A stretch of 64,000 nucleotides of DNA from a candidate division WOR-3 bacterium (GCA_013177935.1 JABLXZ010000003.1:62001-126000), one strand, 5' to 3'. Positions 54,201 to 62,823 are shown, counted from the stretch's first letter. Notes: generated from the letters alone by a model not told the origin. Numbers and translations: made by a program.

Positions 54201-57200
54201 AACACCGCGGGTGGTGCTTGAGAACCTTTACTCCGGCACACCGGTTGCGACGGTGACGCTTAAAGTCGGGGACGATTACTTTGCGGTGCGGACCGAGACG
54301 CTACCGCCTTTAGCGTTAGACACGGTGGTATTTGCCGACTGGCAGGCGAATGTCCTTGGGGTGCATGCGGTGCGGTGTTCTGTGTCTGTGGTGGGTGATG
54401 AGAACCCTGCCAACGACACGCTCAGCACTCTGGTGGAGGTGGTGATTGGCTCGGATGTGGGACCGGTGGCGATTGTCGCGCCGCCGGTGCGTGCTGAGTC
54501 GGGTGCGGTTTATCTGCCCGCGGTGGTGGTGGGCAACTTTGGCACCCGGCTTGAGATTTTCCCGGTGCATCTGGTTATCGGGGATGATTACCATCAGGTG
54601 GTGCTTGACACCCTGGGCCCGGGTGCGACTGACACGGTGACTTTTCCGGCCTGGGTGGCGCATCCGGTTGGGCAGGTTGTGGTGCGGTGTTCTACCGGAC
54701 TGGACCGTGACCTGCGGCCTGCCAACGACACCCTTTCCCGGACAGTTGAGGTCGGGGTAGAGCTTGATGCGGCGGCGCTGGCAATCCTGGCGCCTGCGGG
54801 AGTGGTGGATTCTGGGAGCGTGGTGGTGCCGCGGGCGCTGGTTGCCAACTACTCTACGGGTGCGCAGGCAATACCGGTGCGGTTGTGGATTGATGGTGGA
54901 TACAGTGACATTGACACGGTGCTGGTGGCACCTAATGATACGGTCCTTGTGTCCTTTGCCTCCTGGGTGGCGTCGCCGGTCGGTGTACTCACGGTGCGCT
55001 GCTCCACGGCGCTGGCCGGGGACACAAATGAGTTTAACAACCTGGCGGTTGATATGGTACAGGTAGTAACCCATCCCGATGCCGCGGTAACCGACATATA
55101 TGCTCCAATCGGCGTGGTCGATTCCGGGGCGGTCGTTACTCCCTGGGCACGAATCTGTAATTATGGAAGTTCGGCGGTTGTTGTGCCGGTGCTGATGCGC
55201 ATCGGCGATGATTACGAGGAGGTACGAACTAAATTTCTCAATACTGGGGCAAAGGATACTGTGGTCTTCCCGCAATGGATTGCGTCTCCGCTGGGAGTTC
55301 AGCCCGTGGTGTGTTCAACAATGGTGACGGGTGATGAAAATCCAGATAATGACCGGCGGGTTGATTCAGTCCGGGTGGTTAAGTTTGTTGATGTAGCGGC
55401 GCTGGCGATAATTGAACCGGTGGGCATAGTGGACTCCGGAGCGACTGTGGTACCGCGGGTGGTGATTGCCAATCTCGGCGTTTCGCCTGTTGATGTACCG
55501 GTAAGATTACAGATTGGGACAAATTACGATTTTTGGATAACAACACGGATATCACCTGGGGCGAGTGATACGATTTCTTTTCCCGAGTGGCAGGCGATAG
55601 AGTTGGGTGAACAAATGGTGCGCTGTTCGACAGCATTGGATGGCGACCTTAATGACGCTAATAATGTGGTCAACTCCACGGTTATGGTGGTGCGCCGCAT
55701 TGATGCCGCCTGCAATGGGATACTATCGCCCCAAGGGATGGTGGAGCTGGGTGATAGCGTTGTTCCATCGGCGGTGATTGTTAACTACTCGACATCAACT
55801 CAGGAGATACCGGTTTGGATGTTAATCGGTGCCGGCTATAAAGATTTTCAGAGTAGAATTGTTGAGCCGGGGGAAAGTGATACGGTAACTTTCAGGCTGT
55901 GGCAGGCAGGGGGGCGCGGTTATATCGGCGTGAAATGCTCCACCGCGCTTGTCGGGGATGAGCGGCCTGAAAACGATGTTAAGGTTGAAAGTATTTTTGT
56001 CCGGAGTTATCCGGATGCGGCGGTGAATGCGATTCTTGCGCCAGCAGGTATTGTTGATTCCGGTCGCCGGGTAATACCGAAGGCGCTGGTTGCCAATCTC
56101 GGGTCAGCGCCTCAGATAATTCCGATAGAGATGCGGATTGGTGATTTTTATCGCTCATATCGGGAGAAGTTAATTGCACCGGGGCTGGTAGATACGGTGC
56201 TGTTTGATGATTGGTTGGCGGTTGAAGTTGGTCAACACAGCGTTAGGTGCAGCACCAGTCTTGAGGGAGACAGTAACCCTGCTAATGACTATCAGGATGC
56301 CCTGGTTGAGGTGTGCTGGCGTGATGTGGGCTGTGAGGCGATTCTTGCGCCGGTGGGTACGGTACCCGCTGGAGAAAGTGTAATTCCGTTAGTGCGGGTG
56401 CGTAATTTTGGTACGACAAGAGAGCGAATTCCGGCGCTGTTGCGCATTGGTGAACGTTATGCGGTTACTGTCTGGAGTGACACCATTGAGCCGAATAACG
56501 CGGCAGAGTTGACATTTCCACCGGTATTGATTGAGGAGGGAGAGCAGATTGTGAGTTGTTCGACAGCGCTCTCCGGCGATATGAATCTGGCAAACGATAA
56601 GATTGAAATTAGTGTTTTCGGAGTTACGCGAAACATTGACTTAGCCGCGGACAGCGCGGCGACAGTCCCGCCCGGTGGAATAGTTAATTATCGGTTGACC
56701 TGTTACAATAATGGCAATTTTGTTGATACCGTTGACATCGTTTCTTACCGGACGCGCGCTAACTGGGTTGTTGAATTCCTTGATTCGAGAGGAACGAATT
56801 ACCTGAATGATAACAACGGTAACGGTATACCGGACCTTGGTTCAGTGCCGGCAGGCGGTGCGGTTGGATTTGTGGTGCGGGTGACGGTACCTTTCAATGA
56901 ATTGGGGTTGATTGTTGACTCGACAGAGGTGGAGGCGATATCAGCGAGCAATCCGCTGGTGCGGGACCGGGTGCATTTGTTAACCGCGGTGGCGCCGGTT
57001 GTGAATTTAGTAATTCAACCTGACCAGTTTCATACCGTCGTACCCGGGCAGGCAAACAACTTCATTTTTACAATTAATAACTTCGGAAATATTCCGGATT
57101 ACGCCGACCTGAGTTATCAAGTAACGCAAGGGGGATGGCAACATCGCTTCCTTGATGGAGGAGGAGCGGTACTCGAAGACCGTAACAACAACGGGCGCCC

Positions 57201-58053
57201 GGATATCGGCCCGATTGCACCTTATGGCGGGAGTACCGAGATAATATTTGAGGTTACTCCTTCCTGGTCAGCGATGTTAGGACAGCGGGATACCGCACGG
57301 GTGAGCATCTGGTCTTTTGCGGATAGCCGGGTGAGCGATGAGGCGGTGGCAATTGCCGAAGTGGATGGTGTGGTGACCGGGATTGACATCACGCCCGACC
57401 TGACCGATGTGCTGGCACCAGGCGAGAGCCGCGATTACGAGTTTACTGTTGTTACCACCGGAACAATCCGAACGATTGTCAATCTTGCTCTTATTGCTCA
57501 GGACAGTTCTTGGGGCTGGGAGTTGCTTGACCAAACAGGCAATATCCACCTGCGCGACTCGGACTTTGACCACGAACCGGACCTGGGATTTGTCGCGCCC
57601 GACACACCGGTTAAGTTTAAACTCAGGATAAAGGCACCACGCCTGACCCAGTTAGTCAACAGTTCCAATCCCAATGAGGCCGAATTCTCTTTACGGGCTC
57701 GTGCTGGTCAGGATTCAATGCTGTGCGATTCGGTGCGGTTGAGGTTTACCTTAACACCGCAGTTCCAGATTTTCTGTTATCGCCTGTCAGCGGAAGGCAG
57801 GATGCGGTTTATCTTCTCGATACCAGAACGGGGTGATGTGACGCTCTTGGTTTACAACCGTTTAGGAGAGCGGGTTCGAACTTTGCTGGACCGCGAGCGA
57901 AGCAGAGAGGGGATTTATGTTCTGGACTGGGACGGAACAAACGATGCGGGCAGAAGATTGGCACCGGGAGTTTATGTTTACCGGTTCGAAATGCGACCGG
58001 AGACCGGGCGATTACAGCGGCTGGTTAAGAAATTTGTGTTTACGCGCGGATGA
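51274..58053 (+). CDS. Giant exported protein: FG-GAP propeller, twelve CARDB-like repeats, C-terminal FlgD/T9SS-like domain
   Basis: The 2,259-residue protein starts with a signal peptide (GRIGLFLVLAFTAVFPAES). Residues about 60-440 hold FG-GAP/VCBS repeats with calcium-type loops (DLDNNGYFDLI, DLNLDGNAELI, DFDKDGFGDIV, DFNDDAWLDLV). From about residue 540 to 1785 there are twelve CARDB-like units of about 100 residues, each with an opening like ILAPxGxVDSG, a middle turn, TVxFxxW and CSTxLxGDxxPxND. Units 1-3 and 5-7 are almost identical. Three further domains of about 120 residues with NNNG or DxDxxPDLG loops follow. The last 95 residues are FlgD-like (VTLLVYNRLGERVRTLLD, GRRLAPGVYVYRFEM, LVKKFVFTRG), resembling T9SS-type sorting ends. 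It is probably a surface or released adhesin-like or matrix protein; ligand unknown. A PorV-like gene follows. Confidence 0.85.
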   Translation: MVAEGRIGLFLVLAFTAVFPAESPLTQFNRVWTESRVEDFTDGQLDPMMYVSRRTAADPDSGCIEFFSRFDLDNNGYFDLISADDSGPYLRVYFGSPSGYSVANSRYYPVAGGGNVDVADLNLDGNAELIHSGWRSGHITIYWGTDSGPSPVDTTWVVISGQSEAVTVYDLDRDSYLDIIAGSDNGMVYIFWGGADGYSSSRRSSIFLNGSVGHNLEVADFDKDGFGDIVASLWSRNQAPVIYWSSGRSPRGIVWLPVSGNNPHGVTVADFNDDAWLDLVFTGYDTVTSAFIYYGSASGFSITNREIVHPGQCYGGSAAVLWNYDKTLDLVFYRGDWGRNVAYRPRVYFNRPDTAPYFSDDRFSEIGELEFNASGGLIADLNYDGFQDIFINNMMPDSASFILWGPYYNSVTALPVDRDHHGLWREVGNIYTRGFYARYLSSIYYVGEDSVIDGGSCSWVANEPPGSSVGIEVRAGNTPVPDGTWTEFTPVLINGGSLPQTVSGYRYLQYRTFFSYSRPCYLPYLERVSFNLTLRPLIDVAVREVIAPRGEVDSGSVVTPRVVLENLYSGTPVATVTLKVGDDYFAVRTETLPPLALDTVVFADWQANVLGVHAVRCSVSVVGDENPANDTLSTLVEVVIGSDVGPVAIVAPPVRAESGAVYLPAVVVGNFGTRLEIFPVHLVIGDDYHQVVLDTLGPGATDTVTFPAWVAHPVGQVVVRCSTGLDRDLRPANDTLSRTVEVGVELDAAALAILAPAGVVDSGSVVVPRALVANYSTGAQAIPVRLWIDGGYSDIDTVLVAAGDTVLVSFASWVASPVGVLTVRCSTALVGDTIFANDTASALVTVRALPDVELTSILAPLGEVDSGSVVVPRVVVRNLAARVDTVPVAIVIGAVYGDSVRVVLGAGGVDTVQFTAWVASPVGVHQVVAWTYLTGDRDPGNDTAYAQVEVVRREEVDVGVCEVIAPRGEVDSGSVVTPRVVLENLYSGTPVATVTLKVGDDYFAVRTETLPPLALDTVVFADWQANVLGVHAVRCSVSVVGDENPANDTLSTLVEVVIGSDVGPVAIVAPPVRAESGAVYLPAVVVGNFGTRLEIFPVHLVIGDDYHQVVLDTLGPGATDTVTFPAWVAHPVGQVVVRCSTGLDRDLRPANDTLSRTVEVGVELDAAALAILAPAGVVDSGSVVVPRALVANYSTGAQAIPVRLWIDGGYSDIDTVLVAPNDTVLVSFASWVASPVGVLTVRCSTALAGDTNEFNNLAVDMVQVVTHPDAAVTDIYAPIGVVDSGAVVTPWARICNYGSSAVVVPVLMRIGDDYEEVRTKFLNTGAKDTVVFPQWIASPLGVQPVVCSTMVTGDENPDNDRRVDSVRVVKFVDVAALAIIEPVGIVDSGATVVPRVVIANLGVSPVDVPVRLQIGTNYDFWITTRISPGASDTISFPEWQAIELGEQMVRCSTALDGDLNDANNVVNSTVMVVRRIDAACNGILSPQGMVELGDSVVPSAVIVNYSTSTQEIPVWMLIGAGYKDFQSRIVEPGESDTVTFRLWQAGGRGYIGVKCSTALVGDERPENDVKVESIFVRSYPDAAVNAILAPAGIVDSGRRVIPKALVANLGSAPQIIPIEMRIGDFYRSYREKLIAPGLVDTVLFDDWLAVEVGQHSVRCSTSLEGDSNPANDYQDALVEVCWRDVGCEAILAPVGTVPAGESVIPLVRVRNFGTTRERIPALLRIGERYAVTVWSDTIEPNNAAELTFPPVLIEEGEQIVSCSTALSGDMNLANDKIEISVFGVTRNIDLAADSAATVPPGGIVNYRLTCYNNGNFVDTVDIVSYRTRANWVVEFLDSRGTNYLNDNNGNGIPDLGSVPAGGAVGFVVRVTVPFNELGLIVDSTEVEAISASNPLVRDRVHLLTAVAPVVNLVIQPDQFHTVVPGQANNFIFTINNFGNIPDYADLSYQVTQGGWQHRFLDGGGAVLEDRNNNGRPDIGPIAPYGGSTEIIFEVTPSWSAMLGQRDTARVSIWSFADSRVSDEAVAIAEVDGVVTGIDITPDLTDVLAPGESRDYEFTVVTTGTIRTIVNLALIAQDSSWGWELLDQTGNIHLRDSDFDHEPDLGFVAPDTPVKFKLRIKAPRLTQLVNSSNPNEAEFSLRARAGQDSMLCDSVRLRFTLTPQFQIFCYRLSAEGRMRFIFSIPERGDVTLLVYNRLGERVRTLLDRERSREGIYVLDWDGTNDAGRRLAPGVYVYRFEMRPETGRLQRLVKKFVFTRG
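52901..53645 (+). repeat. Intragenic repeat, copy 1
   Basis: This 745-bp block encodes CARDB-like units 1, 2 and part of 3 of the giant protein. By eye it shows no difference from 54155-54899, an offset of 1,254 bp (418 codons). Beyond 53645 the two copies continue with scattered substitutions for about another 120 bp. Confidence 0.9.
54155..54899 (+). repeat. Intragenic repeat, copy 2
   Basis: Second copy of the 745-bp block at 52901-53645, in frame and in direct orientation. A single different unit (unit 4, DVELTSILAPLGEVDSG) lies between the copies. Such identity within a gene whose other units differ widely points to recent duplication or gene conversion. Confidence 0.9.
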
Positions 58054-58198
58054 TGAATAGAAGGGTAATAAAATCAGTAGGATACCCGAGCCGAAACCGT
58101 ATTATGATTGAGCAACGCGGCAGGAGAAGGCTGCGCATTGAGTTGTTTCGACCGTTTCGAATAACGGAGATGGTAAGAGTTTTAGGCAAGGGAGGGTT

Positions 58199-59689
58199 AT
58201 GTTTGCGCTGGTGTTATTCACGCTCCTGACCAATTTTGGCTGGGGCAATGCGGGAAGTACCGCATTCCCTTTGCTCCGGGTTCCTTTAGGTGCGCGTCCC
58301 TGTGCGTTGGGCGAGGCGTTTACCGGTGCGGCGGATGATATCAACGCCATTTACTTCAATCCTGCAGGTCTGGGATACCTCGCTGATATACAACTTGCAT
58401 TAGCCCATCAAGAATGGTTTGCCGATATCCGGGATGAAAATCTGAGTTTTATGGCACCGTTAGGTTCGGGGACTTTAGGCATAAGCGGTGTGCTGTCAAC
58501 GATGCGCAATGTGGAAAACTGGTATGCCGGGGCGAGTTATCCGGAGACAATTGCCCTTTCGAGCGGTTATGCTACGGTTGCTTATGGGGTAAAACTGGGT
58601 GATGCGATTGCGTTCGGGATTGGCGCAAAAGGCCTCTATGATGCGCTTCCGGACGATAATGTTGGTCGCGGGGTGTGTTTTGACCTCGGGTTTTTGTATC
58701 GCATAAGGAGTGGTTTCCGGGTGGGCATCGCAATTCAGAATCTGGGACCGGGCATCAAATACGGCAGTGAGCGGTTTGCGCTGCCGCTGGGAGTTCGTAC
58801 TGGAGTGAGTTATAGAGTAAATCGGGAGCGGTCGTGGTTGAATGGGCTCCGGGTTTTGTTTGATGCCAACGCTGCGCGGGGCGGTTTTCCGGATTTTCAT
58901 TTCGGTATGGAGTATCCGCTTTACGAAATTCTTTTCTGTCGAATTGGGTACCGCTTGGGACCGCAGGACTACCGCTCGCTTTCACCCTGGGCAGGGTTTA
59001 CCGCCGGTGTTGGTGTTGCACGGGAAAGGTGGGCGCTTGATTACGCTTATGTTCCCTACGGTGAACTCGGGGCGACTCATCGACTAACGATTCGCACCGG
59101 CTTTGCCCAGCCCGGTTACGGCAGGATTAGAATCCGGGTCACAGAAGTGGGAACCGGTTTACCGATTGCCCACGCCCATTTTACCATGGAGGGAACACAT
59201 TTTGGACAGTCTTATACTGAGTCAAACGGCATCTTTGTTGTTGATGGTGTCCAGACCGGCTGGGTCAAGATTAAAGTGAATGCGGACAGTTTTTTCTCTC
59301 AAAGTGAGTCACTTTTTGTTGAACCGAGGGAAACCCATACGGTAAATTTTGTGCTGCGGCGGGCTGGTTATGGTTCATTGTGGGGCGGAGTTTACAGTGA
59401 GCGGAGCCGATGGCCTCTTGCCGCAAAAGTGCACTACTGCGGTCCGGATTCCGGGACGGTACAGACCAATAACATTGAAGGGAGTTTTGTTATCCGTAAA
59501 CTGGCGGCAGGTTTTTATCGCCTGACGATAACACCGGACGACATTAGTTATCTTGCAACTGTTGATTCGCTCACGGTTGTGCCCGGGGCACTGGTATCAC
59601 GCACCTTCTTATTGAAGGAGCGAGCGGCAGCCGGGGCAACCGATACGCTTGATAACGACGAAGTAAAGCAGGACAATCAGCAGCAATAG
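58199..59689 (+). CDS. PorV/PorQ-family outer-membrane protein with C-terminal carboxypeptidase-regulatory-like domains
   Basis: The 496-residue protein has a signal peptide (MFALVLFTLLTNFGWG) and the PorV/PorQ N-terminal block (LGARPCALGEAFTGAADDIN, IYFNPAGLGYL). A beta-barrel of FadL/UPF0164 type follows to about residue 300 with alternating strands (GVSYRVNRERSWLNGLRVLFD). The last 190 residues are two beta-sandwich domains like carboxypeptidase regulatory repeats (IRVTEVGTGLPIAHAHFTM, LWGGVYSERSRWPLAAKVHY). PorV shuttles cargo in the T9SS of Bacteroidetes; here the neighbouring exported protein is the likely partner, which is inference. ATG 58199 has GGGAGG upstream. The tail is acidic and glutamine-rich. 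Confidence 0.83.
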   Translation: MFALVLFTLLTNFGWGNAGSTAFPLLRVPLGARPCALGEAFTGAADDINAIYFNPAGLGYLADIQLALAHQEWFADIRDENLSFMAPLGSGTLGISGVLSTMRNVENWYAGASYPETIALSSGYATVAYGVKLGDAIAFGIGAKGLYDALPDDNVGRGVCFDLGFLYRIRSGFRVGIAIQNLGPGIKYGSERFALPLGVRTGVSYRVNRERSWLNGLRVLFDANAARGGFPDFHFGMEYPLYEILFCRIGYRLGPQDYRSLSPWAGFTAGVGVARERWALDYAYVPYGELGATHRLTIRTGFAQPGYGRIRIRVTEVGTGLPIAHAHFTMEGTHFGQSYTESNGIFVVDGVQTGWVKIKVNADSFFSQSESLFVEPRETHTVNFVLRRAGYGSLWGGVYSERSRWPLAAKVHYCGPDSGTVQTNNIEGSFVIRKLAAGFYRLTITPDDISYLATVDSLTVVPGALVSRTFLLKERAAAGATDTLDNDEVKQDNQQQ

Positions 59690-59700
59690 CAAAATTTTCC

Positions 59701-59728
59701 TTGACAACGGGTAAAAAAATATTATATT
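59701..59728 (+). promoter_or_regulatory. Promoter of the lysine-rich peptide gene
   Basis: TTGACA (59701-59706), 16 bp and TATATT (59723-59728), then a leader of about 20-25 nt with AAAAGGAGG before ATG 59758. Both boxes are close to consensus, so expression may be high. Confidence 0.7.
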
Positions 59729-59757
59729 AAATCGTTGGTTCTTAAAAAGGAGGTACG

Positions 59758-59844
59758 ATGGCATGCATGAAGCGCGGTGTTAAGAAAACCGCAAAGAAGA
59801 CAGCGAAGAAGACCGTTAAGAAGACAGCGAAGAAAAAGAAATAG
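59758..59844 (+). CDS. 28-residue lysine-rich, histone-H1-like peptide
   Basis: A short gene with its own strong promoter and a full Shine-Dalgarno (AAAGGAGG, spaced by five bases) encodes 28 residues: MACMKRGV and then repeats of KKTAKKT type, ending KKKK. About half of the residues are lysine, and there is no acidic residue. The composition resembles the tails of bacterial histone-H1-like proteins and would bind DNA or RNA. A stable GC hairpin follows 17 bp after the stop. The two cysteine/methionine-containing N-terminal residues show no known motif. The function is unknown. Confidence 0.7.
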   Translation: MACMKRGVKKTAKKTAKKTVKKTAKKKK

Positions 59845-59860
59845 CTGTCGGTAGAATAAA

Positions 59861-59890
59861 GAAGGGGGCAGATGCCCCCTTCGTATTTTA
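59861..59890 (+). terminator. GC hairpin with T-rich tail between the small peptide gene and mfd
   Basis: GAAGGGGGC (59861-59869) pairs perfectly with GCCCCCTTC (59874-59882) around a four-base loop, followed by GTATTTTA. It looks like an intrinsic terminator for the lysine-rich gene. The same hairpin contains a possible Shine-Dalgarno (AAGGGGG) and an ATG at 59872, and its tail ends at the ATG of mfd (59890), so it may also control mfd translation. Confidence 0.65.
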
Positions 59891-62823
59891 TGGAGGAGAT
59901 TCGGGGACATTTCGCTTCAGACCCATATCTTGACAAACTTATCGAGGAACTGCGCCGCCGGGGTCGGGTTACAGTTGCTACGCCACCGCCCTCAGTACAG
60001 GTGCTTTTAGCCGGTGTGGTGGCAGACCGGTTGCAACTGCCGGTGGTGCTCGTCGGTGCGGACGAGGCTGCGGCTAACACCGCATATCAGGATGCTCTGG
60101 CTCTTTATCCCGATACCGAGGCGGTGCTTTTTAACCCCGGTTCACTGGCATCGGTTGAGAAAATAAAAAGGATAAAAAAGCAGCCGGCGGTCATTGTTAC
60201 TACAGCTGAGGAACTGGCAGCGCCGGCGCCCGAATGGTCAGTTGAAGGCGGGATGGTGAAACTGGAGTTGGGTGGTTTTGCACTTGACTTTCTGGTGCAA
60301 TGGCTGGAGCAGGCGGGTTATGAGCGGGTTGACCTTGTGACCGAACCGGGCGAATATGCGGTGCGGGGTGGAATTGTTGATGTGTATGCGGAGAACCAGG
60401 AGTTACCGCTCCGGGTGGAGTTTGCCGACGATGCGATTGTCTCGCTGCGGGCGTTTGAACCGCTTTCTCAGCGGTCGCGCCAGACGCTAAAGCAGGCGGT
60501 GTTGTTTACCCGGCAACCACCCGGGTTCGGAATGAAACCGGCGGTTTCATTGTTACCGGAAGAGGTTGTGGCTATCGGGAGCGGTAACGAGGCGTTCGGG
60601 AAGTGGGAGATTGAGTTTGTTGAGAGCGGCGCAGGTGAGGAGCTCGGGTATCAGCCGGCACCAAACTATCTCGGTAATTTGAAGTTGCTGCAGGAGGAGA
60701 TTGCGCAAACCGATGAGGAGTACTTTATCGTGGCGGTCTCCGAGCATCACCGGAGGCGTTTGACAACCCTGCTCGGCGATAAACCGAACTATCTGGTGGG
60801 CGGCTTGAGTTGCGGGTTTGTCAATACGAGGCGGGGCTGGGTGGTTCTAACCGAGCGGGAGATTTACGGCGCGCCCGTAGGTCGGCTGGTGCGGCGCCGA
60901 TTTAAGGGGGTGCCGGTTGACAATCTTCTGACGCTGCGGCCCGGTGATTATGTGGTTCATATCGATTACGGCGTCGGAATTTTCACCGGCACAAAGCGTC
61001 TGGTACAGGGCGGAGTGGAGAAGGACTACCTGGTGATTGAGTACGAGGGCAAGGACCGGGTTTATGTACCGGTGGAGAATCTCGGACTGATCGACCGTTA
61101 CATTGGCGCCGGTGATGAGGCACCGAAACTGGACCGGCTGGGCGGGCGTTCCTGGCTTTTAGCCAAGGCAAAGGCAGCACGGGCAAGCGCGGCGTACGCT
61201 GAGGAGTTGCTCGAGACTTATGCCCGGCGCGCGACTGCCCGCACCACGCCGCTCCTTGCTGATTCGCCCTGGCTGGCAGAACTGGAGGCGTCGTTTCCCT
61301 ATGAAGAGACCCCGGACCAGTTGAAGGCGCTAGCTGAGGTCCGGGAAGACCTTGCCCGAACCAAACCGATGGACCGATTGGTGTGCGGTGATGTTGGTTT
61401 TGGCAAGACCGAAATCGCCTTGCGCGCGGCATTCCAGACCGTGGTCAACTTCAAACAGGTGGCGCTACTCGCACCAACCACGGTGCTCTGCTATCAACAT
61501 TACCAGACCTTTCGGCGCCGGCTGGAGCGGTTTCCGGTCCGGGTTGAGATGCTGTCAAGATTTGTTGCGCCCGCGCAGCAGGCGGCAATCCGGCGTGGTT
61601 TGAAGGATGGGACGGTGGACATTGTCATCGGTACTCACCTTTTGCTCAATCCGAAAGTTGAGTTCCGCGACCTTGGGCTTTTGATTATCGATGAAGAGCA
61701 ACGGTTCGGGGTGCGGCAGAAGGAGCGGTTGCGCCGGTTACGGTCCGATGTAAATGTCCTGGTACTTTCGGCAACACCAATTCCCCGCACCCTGTATATG
61801 GCGCTTGCCGGGATTCGGGACATTTCGGCGATTCATACACCGCCGCCGGGCCGTAAAGAGGTGTTGACCGAGGTGACAGAGTGGGACGATGGGCTGATAA
61901 GAAGTTATGTTTACCGCGAGTTGAACCGGGGCGGACAGGTGTTTTTTGTCCACAATGAGATTATGAGTCTGGGGGCGCTGGAAAAAAGGCTGCGCCAGAT
62001 TTTGCCCGATGTCGAGATGGTGGTCGCCCATGGCCGGCTTTCCAGCCGCCAACTGGCAGAGATTTATCTTGACTTCGCCAGCGGCAAGTATCAGATGCTC
62101 CTTTCGACCGCAATCATTGAATCGGGATTGGACTTACCCAATGTCAATACCATTATTGTCAACCGTGCCGAGCGGTTTGGGCTTGCCGATTTGCACCAGT
62201 TGCGGGGTCGGGTGGGAAGGGCGGATATTCAGGCGTATGCGCTGTTTTTAGTCTCCCGGCGCGAACGGGTAACCGCGGACGCCCGCAAGCGGCTCTCGGC
62301 GCTTTTAGCCTACTCCCGCTTGGGTGCTGGTTACCGGCTGGCGCTGCGGGATATGGAGATTCGGGGGGTTGGCAACCTTTTAGGAACCGAGCAGCACGGT
62401 CACATTGCCCGGGTTGGCTTTAACCTTTACACCCGGTTACTCAAGGAGGCGATTGCGAAACTGCGGGGCGAGCACGAGCCGGTGGAGCCGAAACTGGACC
62501 TGGACCGCACGGTGTTTATACCGCCCGAGTACATCCCGGACCCATTGGGCAGGATTGCGATTTACAAAAGGCTGTTAGGGGTTGAGGCGGAGGAGGAACT
62601 GAATGAACTGAAGGCGGAGTTGATTGACCGGTTTGGTAGATATCCACCGGTAGTTGAGGAGCTGTTTACGATTGCCCGCATCCGGCTGTTGTGCCGGAAA
62701 CGCGGTGTCCTTGAAGTGAAGTTGAAGGGCGAAAAGGCGACGGTCATCACTGCGGAGAGGACCGTTACCGTTGATGGTGGTGAACCGGGGTTACTTGAGT
62801 TCCTCAGTCAGCCCGCGGTCTAA
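59890..62823 (+). CDS. mfd: Transcription-repair coupling factor Mfd
   Basis: Mfd removes stalled RNA polymerase and recruits UvrA. The 977-residue protein has the UvrB-like N-terminal domain (VDLVTEPGEYAVRGGIVDVY), the RNA-polymerase-interaction domain (LRPGDYVVHIDYGVGIFTG, VIEYEGKDRVYVPVENL) and the RecG-like helicase: motif I CGDVGFGKTEIALRAAF, motif II IIDEEQRFGV, motif III LSATPIPRTLYMAL, motif VI QLRGRVGR. The C-terminal TRCF domain follows. It is shorter than E. coli Mfd (1,148), mainly in the N-terminal part. The start is ATG 59890 or ATG 59872, the latter inside the hairpin with a better ribosome site. The 3' end overlaps tsaE by 33 bp (convergent). Confidence 0.94.
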   Translation: MEEIRGHFASDPYLDKLIEELRRRGRVTVATPPPSVQVLLAGVVADRLQLPVVLVGADEAAANTAYQDALALYPDTEAVLFNPGSLASVEKIKRIKKQPAVIVTTAEELAAPAPEWSVEGGMVKLELGGFALDFLVQWLEQAGYERVDLVTEPGEYAVRGGIVDVYAENQELPLRVEFADDAIVSLRAFEPLSQRSRQTLKQAVLFTRQPPGFGMKPAVSLLPEEVVAIGSGNEAFGKWEIEFVESGAGEELGYQPAPNYLGNLKLLQEEIAQTDEEYFIVAVSEHHRRRLTTLLGDKPNYLVGGLSCGFVNTRRGWVVLTEREIYGAPVGRLVRRRFKGVPVDNLLTLRPGDYVVHIDYGVGIFTGTKRLVQGGVEKDYLVIEYEGKDRVYVPVENLGLIDRYIGAGDEAPKLDRLGGRSWLLAKAKAARASAAYAEELLETYARRATARTTPLLADSPWLAELEASFPYEETPDQLKALAEVREDLARTKPMDRLVCGDVGFGKTEIALRAAFQTVVNFKQVALLAPTTVLCYQHYQTFRRRLERFPVRVEMLSRFVAPAQQAAIRRGLKDGTVDIVIGTHLLLNPKVEFRDLGLLIIDEEQRFGVRQKERLRRLRSDVNVLVLSATPIPRTLYMALAGIRDISAIHTPPPGRKEVLTEVTEWDDGLIRSYVYRELNRGGQVFFVHNEIMSLGALEKRLRQILPDVEMVVAHGRLSSRQLAEIYLDFASGKYQMLLSTAIIESGLDLPNVNTIIVNRAERFGLADLHQLRGRVGRADIQAYALFLVSRRERVTADARKRLSALLAYSRLGAGYRLALRDMEIRGVGNLLGTEQHGHIARVGFNLYTRLLKEAIAKLRGEHEPVEPKLDLDRTVFIPPEYIPDPLGRIAIYKRLLGVEAEEELNELKAELIDRFGRYPPVVEELFTIARIRLLCRKRGVLEVKLKGEKATVITAERTVTVDGGEPGLLEFLSQPAV

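Noticed and set aside
52901-54899. Direct repeats considered as a mobile element or CRISPR-like array
   Set aside because: The copies are in frame within one gene, lack terminal inverted repeats, and the spacing is far too long and coding for CRISPR. No transposase is present in the window.
52901-55022. Long open frames on both strands in the repeat block (for example a 319-codon minus-strand frame at 54316-55275)
   Set aside because: They are shadows of the GC-rich CARDB repeats: the same frames recur at exactly 1,254 bp offset and have arginine/histidine-rich products without domain features.
58050-58230. Short arginine-rich open frame overlapping the end of the giant gene and the start of the PorV-like gene
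   Set aside because: No Shine-Dalgarno, low-complexity basic product, overlaps both real genes; the stretch is better explained as a leader.
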